64,000 bases of DNA from Erwinia sorbitola (GCF_009738185.1 NZ_CP046509.1:2545501-2609500), one strand, 5' to 3'; shown: positions 42,232 through 51,353, counted from the stretch's first letter. Notes: a model not told the origin generated them from the letters alone. Made by a program: numbers and translations.

Positions 42232-43902
42232 TTAAAATGTCTCCCAGTGAGAATCAGCAGCTGGTGATGTCACTCCTTTCGACTGACTCAGTGCGCCAGC
42301 TTTCAACACCGGACGCTTTAACGGTGCCGCGACCACACTCCCCTGACGGGCAATACGGAACACCGCCACGGCCTGGGTCAGACGGCTGGCCTGATCTTCC
42401 AGCGAGGCCGCCGCCGAAGCAGACTCCTCCACCAGAGAAGCGTTCTGCTGGGTCACGCGATCCATCTCAGTAACAGCGGTACCCACCTGATCGATGCCGC
42501 GGCTCTGCTCATCGCTGGCTGAAGCAATCTCACCCATGATATCGGTCACGCGGCTGACCGCATTGACGATATCCGTCATGGTTTCACCTGCGGTTCCCAC
42601 CAGCGCTGAACCACTGTCAACGCGGGCAACAGAATCCTCGATCAGCCCTTTAATCTCTTTGGCTGCCTGAGCGCTGCGCTGGGCGAGGTTGCGTACTTCA
42701 CCGGCTACCACGGCAAAGCCACGCCCCTGCTCACCGGCACGCGCTGCTTCAACTGCGGCATTCAGCGCCAGAATATTGGTCTGGAAGGCAATACCATCAA
42801 TTACGCTGGTAATATCTGCGATCTTCTTCGAGCTTCCGGCAATATCATTCATGGTTTTCACCACGCCATCCACTACCTGGCCGCCTTTACGGGCAGTCAC
42901 GGACGCATTAAGCGCCAGCTGCGACGCCTGACGGGCGTTTTCAGCATTCTGTTTCACGGTGGCAGTAAGCTGCTCCATACTGGCAGCGGTCTGCTCAAGT
43001 GAAGCAGCCTGCTCTTCAGTACGTGCAGAAAGATCGTTATTGCCTGCGGCAATTTCACTGGCACCGGTATAAATAGCATCAGAACCATCGCGCACCACGC
43101 TAACGGTCTTCACCAGCGCCTGCTGCATATCGTGCAGACTGGAGGCCAGCTGGGCCATCTCATTGCGCCCTTCTGTCTCAATTTTCTGCGTCAGATCGCC
43201 CCCGGCGATACTGCGGATATGCGCAATTGTCGCCTGTAACGGACGGATCAGAATATTGCGCAGTCCAAACCAGCACAGCACAATCAGCGCGATGACCAGC
43301 GCCATTACCGCAGCAATCGTCCACAGCATATGCACGTATGCTTCCTGATTCTGCTCTGCACCTTTCGCACTCAGCTGGTTTTGCAGCTTACGCCACTCGG
43401 CATATGCACCCTGCATGGCAATCTGCTTCTGCTCGATATTCTGTTTGAACATCGCATCCAGCTGCTTATTTTCCATCTGCTGCGTCATCACTTCCAGCGC
43501 ACGTACATACAGCTGATAGTTCTGCTCAAGACGATCCGTCACCCGCGCGTCGAGACCCGGCGTGTCCGGCGTGGCCAGATAGGCATCATAAGATTTTTTG
43601 GCTTGAACAAGCTGCTGCTTTGCCTGAGCACTTAGCCCTTCCAGAGAGGCGCTGCTGCCGCTGTTAGCCGCTTCGCTCTGAATACGCAGCATTCCGCGGT
43701 TCAGCGTAATACGCGTTTGGTTGAGCGTGACCCAGGCATCCGTAAACAGTGAGACGTTATCATTCGCCGTCTGAGAAACCGCAAAACTGTTTTTGTCATG
43801 GGTAAGCGCATTGATAAACAAACCGCCTGCCGCCAGCTGTAAAATGCCGAAAATAAACAGCACCAAAATCAGGCTGGTGACGACTTTAATTCGCGTTAAC
43901 AT
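42232..43902 (-). CDS. Methyl-accepting chemotaxis protein 4, divergent sensor domain
   Basis: A 556-residue chemoreceptor from the ATG at 43902 (AAGGG upstream), beginning [16 protein letters not shown]; an upstream ATG at 43932 adds ten residues and is not needed. The sensor domain keeps RITLNRGMLR but lacks the second amino-acid motif: where relatives have PTQGxQ it reads KQNIEQKQ. The ligand is therefore probably not a Tsr/Tar-type amino acid or is bound differently. HAMP and signalling domain are normal and the tether is HWETF. It is the first receptor after the effector cassette and has its own sigma-28 promoter. Confidence 0.93.
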   Translation of the reverse strand: MLTRIKVVTSLILVLFIFGILQLAAGGLFINALTHDKNSFAVSQTANDNVSLFTDAWVTLNQTRITLNRGMLRIQSEAANSGSSASLEGLSAQAKQQLVQAKKSYDAYLATPDTPGLDARVTDRLEQNYQLYVRALEVMTQQMENKQLDAMFKQNIEQKQIAMQGAYAEWRKLQNQLSAKGAEQNQEAYVHMLWTIAAVMALVIALIVLCWFGLRNILIRPLQATIAHIRSIAGGDLTQKIETEGRNEMAQLASSLHDMQQALVKTVSVVRDGSDAIYTGASEIAAGNNDLSARTEEQAASLEQTAASMEQLTATVKQNAENARQASQLALNASVTARKGGQVVDGVVKTMNDIAGSSKKIADITSVIDGIAFQTNILALNAAVEAARAGEQGRGFAVVAGEVRNLAQRSAQAAKEIKGLIEDSVARVDSGSALVGTAGETMTDIVNAVSRVTDIMGEIASASDEQSRGIDQVGTAVTEMDRVTQQNASLVEESASAAASLEDQASRLTQAVAVFRIARQGSVVAAPLKRPVLKAGALSQSKGVTSPAADSHWETF

Positions 43903-43941
43903 AAGTAACCCTTGGTGTAAGAAATGAAACAACAGTGGGGG

Positions 43942-43968
43942 GTATCGGTTACAACACCGGGAACTTTA
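43942..43968 (-). promoter_or_regulatory. Sigma-28 promoter of receptor 4
   Basis: TAAAGTTC (43968-43961), 11 bases, then ACCGATAC (43949-43942), 39 bp before the receptor 4 start. The -35 part is nearly perfect and the -10 part matches 6 of 8. Confidence 0.75.
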
Positions 43969-44035
43969 TGTTGCGGGGAGTTAAGTAACTAAAAGAGGCA
44001 GACCTGCGGTAAATCAATTTACGCGGCAAACTATA

Positions 44036-44062
44036 AAAGCCCCTGAGGAATGCAGGGGCTTT
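44036..44062. terminator. Terminator at the downstream edge of the effector cassette
   Basis: AAAGCCCCTG and CAGGGGCTTT form a perfect 10-bp stem with a 7-base loop, 14 bp beyond the stop of the immunity candidate. It closes the hcp cassette and separates it from receptor 4. Confidence 0.8.
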
Positions 44063-44076
44063 AGCGAGAGTAAAAG

Positions 44077-44514
44077 TCAAAAACCGCGATTGAGCATGAT
44101 TAAACCGCCATCACCTACCGAACACTCATCATCGTTGATATAACTTGAGACGATAAAAGAATTTTTTTTACCAGAAAAACTCTCAAAATCTACTTTAATA
44201 GTTAATACATACACTCTCATTTTGATATAAATATCAGTCAGGATCTCCCTGGCCATTTGATCTGATACTACATGTGGTCCCTTCATCATGGTCTCAACAA
44301 TCATTTTGCCTTTGAGAGGTGTGATTGTCTGACGATCGATAAATCTTACTTTGGTTTTACTTTCATCAATTTCTTTAACCGGAATACCCAGTTTGTCCGT
44401 CATATAATTATAGGCAGTAACAGCCGGGACATTTTGCGTACCGGTGCAAGATGTATTGTATTTATCCGCGTATGACACAAGGGGAAAGAGAATTAGTAAG
44501 ATAAGAAATTTCAT
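44077..44514 (-). CDS. Secreted protein, candidate immunity protein to the Tlde1 effector
   Basis: A 145-residue protein with a signal peptide (MKFLILLILFPLVSYA-DK), so it acts in the periplasm. Mature cysteines lie in NTSCTG and DDECSVG and may pair. I recognise no named domain. Its ATG overlaps the effector stop by 4 bp (ATGA), the usual coupling of an immunity gene to its toxin, and periplasmic location is where a peptidoglycan-precursor-targeting toxin would act. The immunity role is inference from position and export signal. Codons are AT-richer than in the flanking che genes. Confidence 0.75.
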   Translation of the reverse strand: MKFLILLILFPLVSYADKYNTSCTGTQNVPAVTAYNYMTDKLGIPVKEIDESKTKVRFIDRQTITPLKGKMIVETMMKGPHVVSDQMAREILTDIYIKMRVYVLTIKVDFESFSGKKNSFIVSSYINDDECSVGDGGLIMLNRGF

Positions 44515-44876
44515 TTCACCACCAGTTTTTTTACACCACTCTTCGAGATCTCTTTACGCACATGGATGCTGGCAACAATACAGCCTTGCGATGCTTTACC
44601 CGGATTGCTGGCACTGTCACCATGAATCAGAAAACGACTACGCCCACACATTGAATTGCCTGCATCCGGTGTCAATCTCAATGAAAAATATCCGGTAGTC
44701 TTGTTATTTTCAGGTTCACCAATAGTATAAGTCCCCCTTGGTAAAGGACCGCTATTAATAACACACTCAAAGGCAGGATCGTCCTTATACCCATCAGCAC
44801 CTGCATACATCGCCGAAAATCTGTTTTCCCCTTTCAGCGAAAACTGCTTAGTCCGTACATCATATTCCCAACTCAT
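44511..44876 (-). CDS. Type VI secretion effector, Tlde1 family (DUF2778)
   Basis: A 121-residue single-domain protein with the Tlde1/DUF2778 pattern: MSWEYDVRTKQFSLKG start, NSGPLPRGTYTIGEP, SLRLTPDAGN, then the L,D-transpeptidase-type active site with H85 in FLIHGDS and C99 in SQGCI. Tlde1 effectors (described in Salmonella) are exported by type VI secretion and act on peptidoglycan precursor stem peptides in the target periplasm, by carboxypeptidase and D-amino-acid exchange activity. There is no signal peptide, as expected for secreted effectors. AAGGAGAGG precedes the ATG, and the hcp stop lies inside that leader, so expression is coupled to hcp. Confidence 0.88.
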   Translation of the reverse strand: MSWEYDVRTKQFSLKGENRFSAMYAGADGYKDDPAFECVINSGPLPRGTYTIGEPENNKTTGYFSLRLTPDAGNSMCGRSRFLIHGDSASNPGKASQGCIVASIHVRKEISKSGVKKLVVK

Positions 44877-44885
44877 TGCCTCTCC

Positions 44886-45371
44886 TTAGCTACGTTCATT
44901 CCAGCTATCACTGTGAATAATATTTCCATCTATAAAATGCCAGCTGATCTTCTCATAGGCGAGTTCCACGTATTCCAGATGGCCATATTGAGCATAGTTC
45001 GAATCTTTAAAGTCCTGAAAAAATCGTTCAACGGAACGTACCCTGACGCCTTCAAGTACTGTTTTAAAATAGTTCTCTTCCTGGCCGTTATAGTTGATGG
45101 CATAAAAATCAAGCGTTGCCCGGGCAAGACGGCGTCCTGATGTTACATAACGGTTGAGAATAGAGGAACTACAGTCTATCTCTTTCATAACCGCATAAGG
45201 GGTATGAATACGGGTTCCGGTAATCTTCCCGCTCATGTCATCCGTTGGTAATTCAACGTTGTGCATCAGCTCCAGTATTTCTATAGAACCTTCACGGCCA
45301 CTGACATCAACCCCACCTTTAATCAGCTTCCCACCCTCATCCTCAAGGGTTAAATATACAGGTATAGCCAT
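44886..45371 (-). CDS. hcp: Orphan type VI secretion tube protein Hcp
   Basis: Hcp rings stack into the tube expelled by the type VI secretion system and can carry effectors in their lumen. The 161-residue protein shows the enterobacterial Hcp pattern: MAIPVYLTLEDEGGKLIKG, GREGSIEILELMHNV, TGTRIHTPYAVMKEID, HLEYVELAYEKISWHFIDGNI and terminal SDSWNERS. No other type VI component (TssB, TssC, VgrG, ClpV) is in the window, so this is an orphan hcp that must rely on a system elsewhere. It leads the cassette, 9 bp before the effector, and starts at an ATG after GGAG. Confidence 0.93.
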   Translation of the reverse strand: MAIPVYLTLEDEGGKLIKGGVDVSGREGSIEILELMHNVELPTDDMSGKITGTRIHTPYAVMKEIDCSSSILNRYVTSGRRLARATLDFYAINYNGQEENYFKTVLEGVRVRSVERFFQDFKDSNYAQYGHLEYVELAYEKISWHFIDGNIIHSDSWNERS

Positions 45372-45383
45372 TTTCTTACTCCA

Positions 45384-45404
45384 TTCCCTTTAGCAAAAAG
45401 GGAA
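45384..45404. promoter_or_regulatory. Hairpin just upstream of the hcp ribosome site
   Basis: TTCCCTTT and AAAGGGAA form a perfect 8-bp stem with a 5-base loop, 12 bp upstream of the hcp ATG and abutting its GGAG. It might modulate translation or mRNA stability. Function is unproven. Confidence 0.35.
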
Positions 45405-45514
45405 CCATACTCAATCAGAAAATAAAATAACGGAGGCAGATCAAATAATACTGAAGGGGGATTAAAAATGGATTAATTATTTAGTGGGCATCGTAATGCA
45501 TAATAAATAAATGA

Positions 45515-45543
45515 CAAAAAAAAGGGCGGATGATTATCCGCCC
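45515..45543 (-). terminator. Rho-independent terminator of the mot-che unit (after cheW)
   Basis: GGGCGGAT and ATCCGCCC form an 8-bp stem with a GATT loop, followed on the minus strand by a run of nine T. It lies 64 bp beyond the cheW stop and upstream of hcp, so the hcp cassette needs its own promoter in the AT-rich 45405-45514 stretch. Confidence 0.85.
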
Positions 45544-45606
45544 TCTTTATTCACCTTAATACTTCCCGCTGTGGCAAGGAAGCGCCGGTGCAGCTGTGAC
45601 TTGAGA

Positions 45607-46104
45607 TTATGCGCTACGCAGTGAATCCATCAGCGCCATCTCTTCACTGCTCAACAGTTTCTCGATGTCGACCAGAATCAGCATACGCTCACCCAGTGCA
45701 CCCAGACCTGTCAGATATTCAGTAGACATGGTTACTGCGAACTCCGGGGAAGGACGGATTTGATCCTGCGTCAGAGACAGCACGTCAGACACGCCATCCA
45801 CAACGATACCCACCACGCGCTGCTCCAGATTGAGAACAATCACCACCGTGTTGTCGTTGTACTCAACATCGGGCTGGGCAAACTTAATGCGCAGATCGAT
45901 AATCGGAACAATAACACCACGCAGGTTGGTCACACCTTTGATAAACGCCGGGGTATTGGCAATACGAGTTACCTGATCATACCCGCGGATTTCCTGAACT
46001 TTCAGGATATCAATCCCGTACTCTTCATTACCCAGCGTAAACACCAGGAACTCCTGACCCACGGTTTCGCCGGCGAGTTTAGTGACAGTGGCCATTCCAG
46101 TCAT
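45607..46104 (-). CDS. cheW: Chemotaxis coupling protein CheW
   Basis: CheW couples CheA to receptor tips in the chemosensory array. The 165-residue protein keeps the E. coli start [13 protein letters not shown] and the SH3-like body with [37 protein letters not shown] and [11 protein letters not shown]. It is 24 bp after cheA and is the last gene of motAB-cheAW. In E. coli tar follows directly; here the hcp cassette intervenes. Confidence 0.98.
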   Translation of the reverse strand: MTGMATVTKLAGETVGQEFLVFTLGNEEYGIDILKVQEIRGYDQVTRIANTPAFIKGVTNLRGVIVPIIDLRIKFAQPDVEYNDNTVVIVLNLEQRVVGIVVDGVSDVLSLTQDQIRPSPEFAVTMSTEYLTGLGALGERMLILVDIEKLLSSEEMALMDSLRSA

Positions 46105-46128
46105 AATTCTACCCTTAATCAGTTATTG

Positions 46129-48135
46129 TCAGGCTGCGGCTCCCGCCACACGCTTTTCACGGTTCAGAGATTGCAGTGCTGAGACATCAACAATCAGCGC
46201 TACGCTGCCATCGCCAAGAATGGTGGCGGCTGAGATGCCCGGCACTTTGCGATAGTTGCTTTCCAGGTTTTTCACCACGACCTGGTGCTGACCAATCAGC
46301 TGATCCACCAGCAGTGCATAGCGTTTGCCGGCGCTTTGCAGGATAACGACAATCCCCTGCGTAGCTTCGGTTTTAGCGCCCTGGACTTCAAAGACGTTCC
46401 ACAGCTCAACCAGCGGCAGATACTCACCGCGCACTTCCAGCACGCGCTCACCGCCTGCCAGTGCTTTCAGGTCATCCGACAGCGGTTGCAGTGATTCCAT
46501 CACCGCATTGAGCGGCAGAATAAATACTTCATTCGCCACGCGGACTGACATACCGTCAAGGATAGCCAGCGTCAGCGGCAGCAGGATACGGATCGTGGTG
46601 CCCTTGCCCTGCTTCGAAGAGATCTCAACGTGGCCGCCCATCTCCTGGATGTTACGTTTTACCACGTCCATTCCTACGCCACGGCCGGAAACATCCGTCA
46701 CCTGCTCGGCAGTAGAGAAGCCCGGCGCAAAGATCAGCATGCCGACATCTTCATCGCTCATGGACTCGCTGACAGGCAGGCCGGAAGAGAGCGCTTTTGC
46801 CAGAATACGTTCACGGTTCAGACCGGCACCGTCATCGGTCACTTCGATGCAGATATTGCCGCCCTGGTGTTCCGCAGACAGGGTCAGATTGCCCACTGCA
46901 TGTTTGCCCGCCGCCTGGCGTTTATCCGGGGTTTCAATACCGTGGTCAAGACTGTTACGCACCAGGTGCGTTAACGGGTCGATGATGCGCTCAATCAGGC
47001 TTTTATCCAGTTCGGTCGAGCTGCCCATCAGGGTCAGTTCAACTTCTTTACCCAGCTTGCTTGCCAGGTCACGCACCAGGCGCGGGAAGCGGCTGAAAAC
47101 GTATTCCATCGGCATCATACGAATCGACATCACCGATTCCTGCAAGTCACGGGCGTTACGTTCCAGCTGCCCCATGCTGTTAAGCAGTTCACCGTGATTA
47201 ACCGGATCAAGCTCACCGGAACGCTGGGCCAGCATCGACTGTGTAATCACCAGTTCGCCGACCAGGTTGATCAGCTGATCGACCTTCTCTACCGCTACGC
47301 GAATACTGGTAGATTCGTTAGCTTTAGGATTAGCGGCTTTCTTCGCGGGTTCGCGTTTCAGCTGCACAATATCGCTGACCGTTGCCAGTTCAGGTTCTGC
47401 GGCTTCATCTTCCGCAGCCTCCGCCTGCACCACCGGTGCTTCCGGCATAACCGTGGCGATATCCACTACATCTGCCTGCGGGAAATGAATCTGCGACTCA
47501 TCGATAACGAAGCAGAGCACGGCAACGATATCGTCTTTACCGACGGATGAGTCCAGCGTGGCTTCCAGTGAATCCTCACCTTTGACCGCTTCTGAAACTG
47601 TCCCCAGGTTACCGAGCTCTTCCAGCATCAGTTCGGCTTCGTTGGTCTTCAGACCTGTTAACTTGATGCGCAGTCCGTTAGCGGCTACAGCAGCCACGCC
47701 GGCAGCAGGGGCAGCAGCAACTTCCGCTACCGGTGCTTCACCTTTAGCTTCCAGCGCGAGCTGGCGCAGGGCCTGACAAATGTATGCAAAGGTCGCGGCA
47801 TCGGGTACCGAAGCGGTTTTATACGCATCTAGCTGTTCCTGCATAATATCTTTAGTTTCCAAAAACAGGTTGATGATATCGGTACTGAGCTGCATTTCGC
47901 CGCGGCGCGCACCGTCGAGAATATTTTCCAGAATATGCGTGGTTTCCTGTAACACAGTGAAACCGAAAGTACCCGCCCCGCCTTTAATCGAATGGGCAGC
48001 CCGGAAGATAGCATTAAGCTGTTCCGAATCTGGTTCCTGCGGGTCAAGACCCAACAGGTGTTGTTCCATGTCCGCCAACAATTCGTCGGCTTCATCAAAG
48101 AACGTCTGGTAAAAGTCGCTGATATCCATGCTCAC
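46129..48135 (-). CDS. cheA: Chemotaxis histidine kinase CheA
   Basis: CheA autophosphorylates on its P1 domain and passes phosphate to CheY and CheB. The 668-residue protein has P1 with H48 in AAHSIKGGAGTF, the CheY/CheB-binding P2 domain (about 160-230), dimerisation P3 (about 275-345), a kinase P4 with LVRNSLDHGIE, DDGAGLN and GRGVGMDVV, and a CheW-like P5 at the C-terminus. An internal start for CheA-short is likely but I cannot fix it. It is 4 bp after motB. Confidence 0.98.
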   Translation of the reverse strand: MSMDISDFYQTFFDEADELLADMEQHLLGLDPQEPDSEQLNAIFRAAHSIKGGAGTFGFTVLQETTHILENILDGARRGEMQLSTDIINLFLETKDIMQEQLDAYKTASVPDAATFAYICQALRQLALEAKGEAPVAEVAAAPAAGVAAVAANGLRIKLTGLKTNEAELMLEELGNLGTVSEAVKGEDSLEATLDSSVGKDDIVAVLCFVIDESQIHFPQADVVDIATVMPEAPVVQAEAAEDEAAEPELATVSDIVQLKREPAKKAANPKANESTSIRVAVEKVDQLINLVGELVITQSMLAQRSGELDPVNHGELLNSMGQLERNARDLQESVMSIRMMPMEYVFSRFPRLVRDLASKLGKEVELTLMGSSTELDKSLIERIIDPLTHLVRNSLDHGIETPDKRQAAGKHAVGNLTLSAEHQGGNICIEVTDDGAGLNRERILAKALSSGLPVSESMSDEDVGMLIFAPGFSTAEQVTDVSGRGVGMDVVKRNIQEMGGHVEISSKQGKGTTIRILLPLTLAILDGMSVRVANEVFILPLNAVMESLQPLSDDLKALAGGERVLEVRGEYLPLVELWNVFEVQGAKTEATQGIVVILQSAGKRYALLVDQLIGQHQVVVKNLESNYRKVPGISAATILGDGSVALIVDVSALQSLNREKRVAGAAA

Positions 48136-48139
48136 GGTA

Positions 48140-49171
48140 TCACCTCGGCTGTGAGTCGCGATCGGTCTGGGCCGCCGGTGCCGGTGCAGCTGGTAACGAG
48201 GTTACCGGCGCGCTGGAACTGACAGACTCAGCCTGTGAGTGTTGAGGGTCTTGGTTTTTTGTGGCTGTGGAAGGAACTTCCGGCGCCGCTATCTCTTTAA
48301 GGCTACTTCCATCTTTTATCTGCACCGCATCACTTTCAGAGTTTTCACGCTCAATCTGCGCCTGGGTGTCATGGTTCAACACCAGCAGACTGATACGCCG
48401 GTTCACCGCATCGTCTCCGCCGCGATTCTTTAATTTCATGGTGTCAGACATGCCCACCACGCGCAGCATCTTGCCACCATCCAGTCCTCCCAGTACCAGC
48501 TCACGTCGTGAAGCGTTGGCACGATCTGCTGAGAGTTCCCAGTTACTGTAGCCGCGGTCGCCCCCGGCATACTGGATATCATCGGTATGGCCCGCCAGGC
48601 TAATCCGGTTCGGAATATCATTCAGAATCGGCGCAATGGCGCGCAAAATATCGCGCATATAGGGTTCAACTTCAGCGCTACCGGTCTTGAACATCGGGCG
48701 GTTCTGGCTGTCGATAATCTGAATACGCAGCCCCTCTTCCACCATATTAATAATCAGGTGCGGACGCAGCGCTCGCAGGCGCGGGTCTGCTTCAATCAGC
48801 TGATCCAGCTTCTCACGCAGGCGGTTAAGACGAATCTCTTCCAGCTTGCGCTTCTGTGCATCCATATCGACAACTTTATGCACTTCGCCAATCTTCTCTA
48901 CCGGATCCTTGCCACCGCCAGGAATCGGGCTTGAGCTGTCACTGCTACGCTGCCCGCCGGTTAAAGCCACTTTCAGCGGCGTCTTAAAGTAATCGGCAAT
49001 CTGAATCAATTGTTGAGGACTTGAGATCGAAATAAGCCACATCACCATAAAAAAGGCCATCATTGCTGTCATAAAGTCGGCGTAGGCGATTTTCCATGAA
49101 CCGTGCGAGCCGGCATGCTTGTTCGACTTTTTCCGCTTTACCAGCACAATGGGGTGATTGTTATGCTTCAT
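48140..49171 (-). CDS. motB: Flagellar stator protein MotB
   Basis: MotB with MotA forms the proton-driven stator and anchors it to peptidoglycan. The 343-residue protein has a cationic N-terminus, one membrane helix with the proton-accepting D32 in [12 protein letters not shown], a plug/linker, and an OmpA-like peptidoglycan-binding domain with [10 protein letters not shown] and [14 protein letters not shown]. The C-terminal tail is rich in Ser, Ala and Pro and longer than in E. coli. It overlaps motA by 4 bp. Confidence 0.98.
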   Translation of the reverse strand: MKHNNHPIVLVKRKKSNKHAGSHGSWKIAYADFMTAMMAFFMVMWLISISSPQQLIQIADYFKTPLKVALTGGQRSSDSSSPIPGGGKDPVEKIGEVHKVVDMDAQKRKLEEIRLNRLREKLDQLIEADPRLRALRPHLIINMVEEGLRIQIIDSQNRPMFKTGSAEVEPYMRDILRAIAPILNDIPNRISLAGHTDDIQYAGGDRGYSNWELSADRANASRRELVLGGLDGGKMLRVVGMSDTMKLKNRGGDDAVNRRISLLVLNHDTQAQIERENSESDAVQIKDGSSLKEIAAPEVPSTATKNQDPQHSQAESVSSSAPVTSLPAAPAPAAQTDRDSQPR

Positions 49172-50052
49172 GCGTCTTGATCCGAAGTCTGCTTATTAGA
49201 TTTCGCATTACGGACATGCTCTTCCAGCTCGGTAAACGACGGTCGGTCGGTTGAGTACAACGTCTTGCGACCAAACTCCACCGCAATCTGCGGGGCATAA
49301 CCGTTAAGGCTGGAAAGCAGCGTGACCTTAATGCACTGCATCATTTTGGTGTTCTCGGCACACTTCTGGCGTAATACACCCGCCAGAGGAGAGATAAAAC
49401 CGTACGCCAGTAAAATACCGAGGAAGGTTCCCACCATCGCGTTGGCGATCAGCGCACCCAGTTCCGCAGCCGGTCGGTCGGCAGAGGCCAGGGTGTGAAT
49501 CACCCCCATTACCGCTGCAACGATACCGAATGCCGGAAGTGAATCACCCATGGTTGCCAGTGCCGTTGCAGGAACATCACACTCGTGCTCGTAGGTTTCA
49601 ATCTCTTCGTCCATCAACGCTTCAATCTCAAAGGCATTCATGTTGCCGCTGACCATCAGGCGTAAATAGTCGGTAATAAAGTCCACTAATCTTTTATCGG
49701 CAAGAATGCGCGGGTAATTAGCAAAAATCTCACTTTCCTGCGGATTTTCGATATCACGCTCCAGAGAGAGCATCCCCTGTTGACGTGATTTGGCCATCAG
49801 GCGATACAGCAGCGCCATTAAATCCATATACACGCTTTTATTATATTTTGAGCCGCGCATCAGCAATGGCAGCGACTTCAGCGTCGCTTTAATCGCCTTA
49901 CCGTTATTACCCACGATAAATGCGCCGATACCGGCACCGGCAATAATCAGAACCTCAGAGGGTTGGTATAACGCGCCAAGATGGCCACCGACCATTGCGA
50001 AGCCGCCTAACACCGACCCGAGGACAAGGATGTAACCCAATATAATCAGCAC
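49168..50052 (-). CDS. motA: Flagellar stator protein MotA
   Basis: MotA surrounds MotB in the stator and pushes the rotor protein FliG. The 294-residue protein has four membrane helices, with the cytoplasmic loop after helix 2 containing FGRKTLYS near its C-terminal side. The conserved proline segment in [18 protein letters not shown] is present. It is first in motAB-cheAW, downstream of the flhDC terminator. I could not find a clear sigma-28 promoter in the 131-bp gap to flhC. Confidence 0.97.
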   Translation of the reverse strand: MLIILGYILVLGSVLGGFAMVGGHLGALYQPSEVLIIAGAGIGAFIVGNNGKAIKATLKSLPLLMRGSKYNKSVYMDLMALLYRLMAKSRQQGMLSLERDIENPQESEIFANYPRILADKRLVDFITDYLRLMVSGNMNAFEIEALMDEEIETYEHECDVPATALATMGDSLPAFGIVAAVMGVIHTLASADRPAAELGALIANAMVGTFLGILLAYGFISPLAGVLRQKCAENTKMMQCIKVTLLSSLNGYAPQIAVEFGRKTLYSTDRPSFTELEEHVRNAKSNKQTSDQDA

Positions 50053-50125
50053 GAATAATCCTTACGCTGCAAACGTGTGGGTGGAAGGGAGCCAGAATAA
50101 GCAGGCGGAACACCAGGCGCGGGGC

Positions 50126-50157
50126 AAAAAAAAAGCAGCGGTCAAAAGACCGCTGCT
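50126..50157 (-). terminator. Rho-independent terminator of flhDC
   Basis: AGCAGCGGTC-AAAA-GACCGCTGCT is a perfect 10-bp stem with tetraloop, followed on the minus strand by at least eight T. It starts 26 bp after the flhC stop. Confidence 0.9.
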
Positions 50158-50183
50158 GGATTCACTCCACGTGGCGAACACTA

Positions 50184-50762
50184 TTAAACGGCTTGTTTAA
50201 CCTGTTCATCCAGCAGTTGTGAATTGTTATCGGCAGTTTCTGCGATAAGTTTACGTCTTTTTACCGCACGCGATGGAGGCTGGCAAAGGCTGCAAGTGAA
50301 GCTGCCAACAGGCTGGTGCGCATGGTTAATAAAGCTTCCACCACAGCATTTACAGCCGGTCAGTTCCAGCATTCCACTTTCAACAAACCGGACCAGGGTC
50401 CATGCGCGCGTTAGCGCCAACAGCGGGCCCTCGTCCTGTTGCGGGCACTGTTCCAGGTAGAGACGGTAAGCTTTGATCACCGCTTCAACACCAGTACATA
50501 ACCCGGTTTTTACCATAAACTGCCAGGCGTTACAGAACATAGAAGCATGAATATTCTGCTCCCACGTCATAAACCAATCGGTAGAGAACGGCAGCATCCC
50601 TTTTGGGGGCGGACTACCGCGCAACTCTTTATACAACTTAATTAAGCGACCGCGACTGAGCTGCGTTTCGCTTTCTAACATTTGTAAACGTGCGCCCAGG
50701 GTGATGAGTTCCATCGCCAGCTGAATATCGCGCGCTTCCTGAACTATGCTTTTTTCACTCAT
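50184..50762 (-). CDS. flhC: Flagellar master regulator subunit FlhC
   Basis: FlhC with FlhD forms the FlhD4C2 activator of class 2 flagellar promoters. The 192-residue protein has the zinc cysteines in GCKCCGG and TCSLCQPP, as in E. coli, and an N-terminal [19 protein letters not shown] segment. Its ATG overlaps the flhD stop by one base. Confidence 0.97.
   Translation of the reverse strand: MSEKSIVQEARDIQLAMELITLGARLQMLESETQLSRGRLIKLYKELRGSPPPKGMLPFSTDWFMTWEQNIHASMFCNAWQFMVKTGLCTGVEAVIKAYRLYLEQCPQQDEGPLLALTRAWTLVRFVESGMLELTGCKCCGGSFINHAHQPVGSFTCSLCQPPSRAVKRRKLIAETADNNSQLLDEQVKQAV
50227..50253 (-). promoter_or_regulatory. Possible sigma-28 promoter inside the 3' end of flhC
   Basis: On the minus strand TAAACTTA (50253-50246), 11 bases, then a perfect GCCGATAA (50234-50227). 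It points toward motA, but the strong flhDC terminator lies between. It may be a real motA promoter read through the hairpin or a chance coding match. Confidence 0.35.
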
Positions 50763-51115
50763 CAGCTCGCCGCCCTTTTCTTCGGGGTCTCATCATCTTT
50801 CGAGACGTCACGTAATAAACGACTCGATAACAAGATACCGGTATGGATCTGCTGTAAGTCGTCCACACGTGATTCCTGAGTCAGACGGTTAATAGACTTA
50901 TGGTCATTGAAACGAAACTGACATACCAATTGATTGGTTTCTGCCAGTTTTACCATTTCAGGCAATGTCAGACCGGCAAGAGCATCGGCCATTGGCTCAT
51001 CGATACCCAAGCGGAACATCGCTGAAGCTTTTTCCTGGTTAATTAAACGTTGTGCGAGTAATAAATATGACAAATTGATGTCGTAAATATGTTTGAGTAA
51101 TTCTGATGTACCCAT
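50762..51115 (-). CDS. flhD: Flagellar master regulator subunit FlhD
   Basis: FlhD dimers combine with FlhC to activate the flagellar cascade. The 117-residue protein starts [25 protein letters not shown] and keeps the cysteine in NQLVCQFRF that links the dimer in E. coli. The ribosome site is weak, but the start matches the family. It is transcribed from a long upstream regulatory region. Confidence 0.97.
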   Translation of the reverse strand: MGTSELLKHIYDINLSYLLLAQRLINQEKASAMFRLGIDEPMADALAGLTLPEMVKLAETNQLVCQFRFNDHKSINRLTQESRVDDLQQIHTGILLSSRLLRDVSKDDETPKKRAAS

Positions 51116-51353
51116 TTTTTTTCCATCCTGACTGACACTACTTTTAACGTGTGCGGCTTAACGCCGCTACCATGGTTGCTGGTTGGTAAATCTAAAGATG
51201 GCAAAAAATTTAGTGGCAGAAGCCAAACGTATAAATAAGCTGTCTTGTTTTCTGGAAACCAAGCCAGGAAATAATCATGAACTCATTTTGCCAGTTGCCA
51301 TTCCTGAGCCATCTCTTCCCTGAACCTGTCCATGACTTCTTGTTACATTCTTT

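Noticed and set aside
36701..43902. Long near-identical blocks that could be called direct repeats
   Set aside because: They are the conserved signalling domains of four paralogous chemoreceptors, explained by gene duplication rather than a repeat element.
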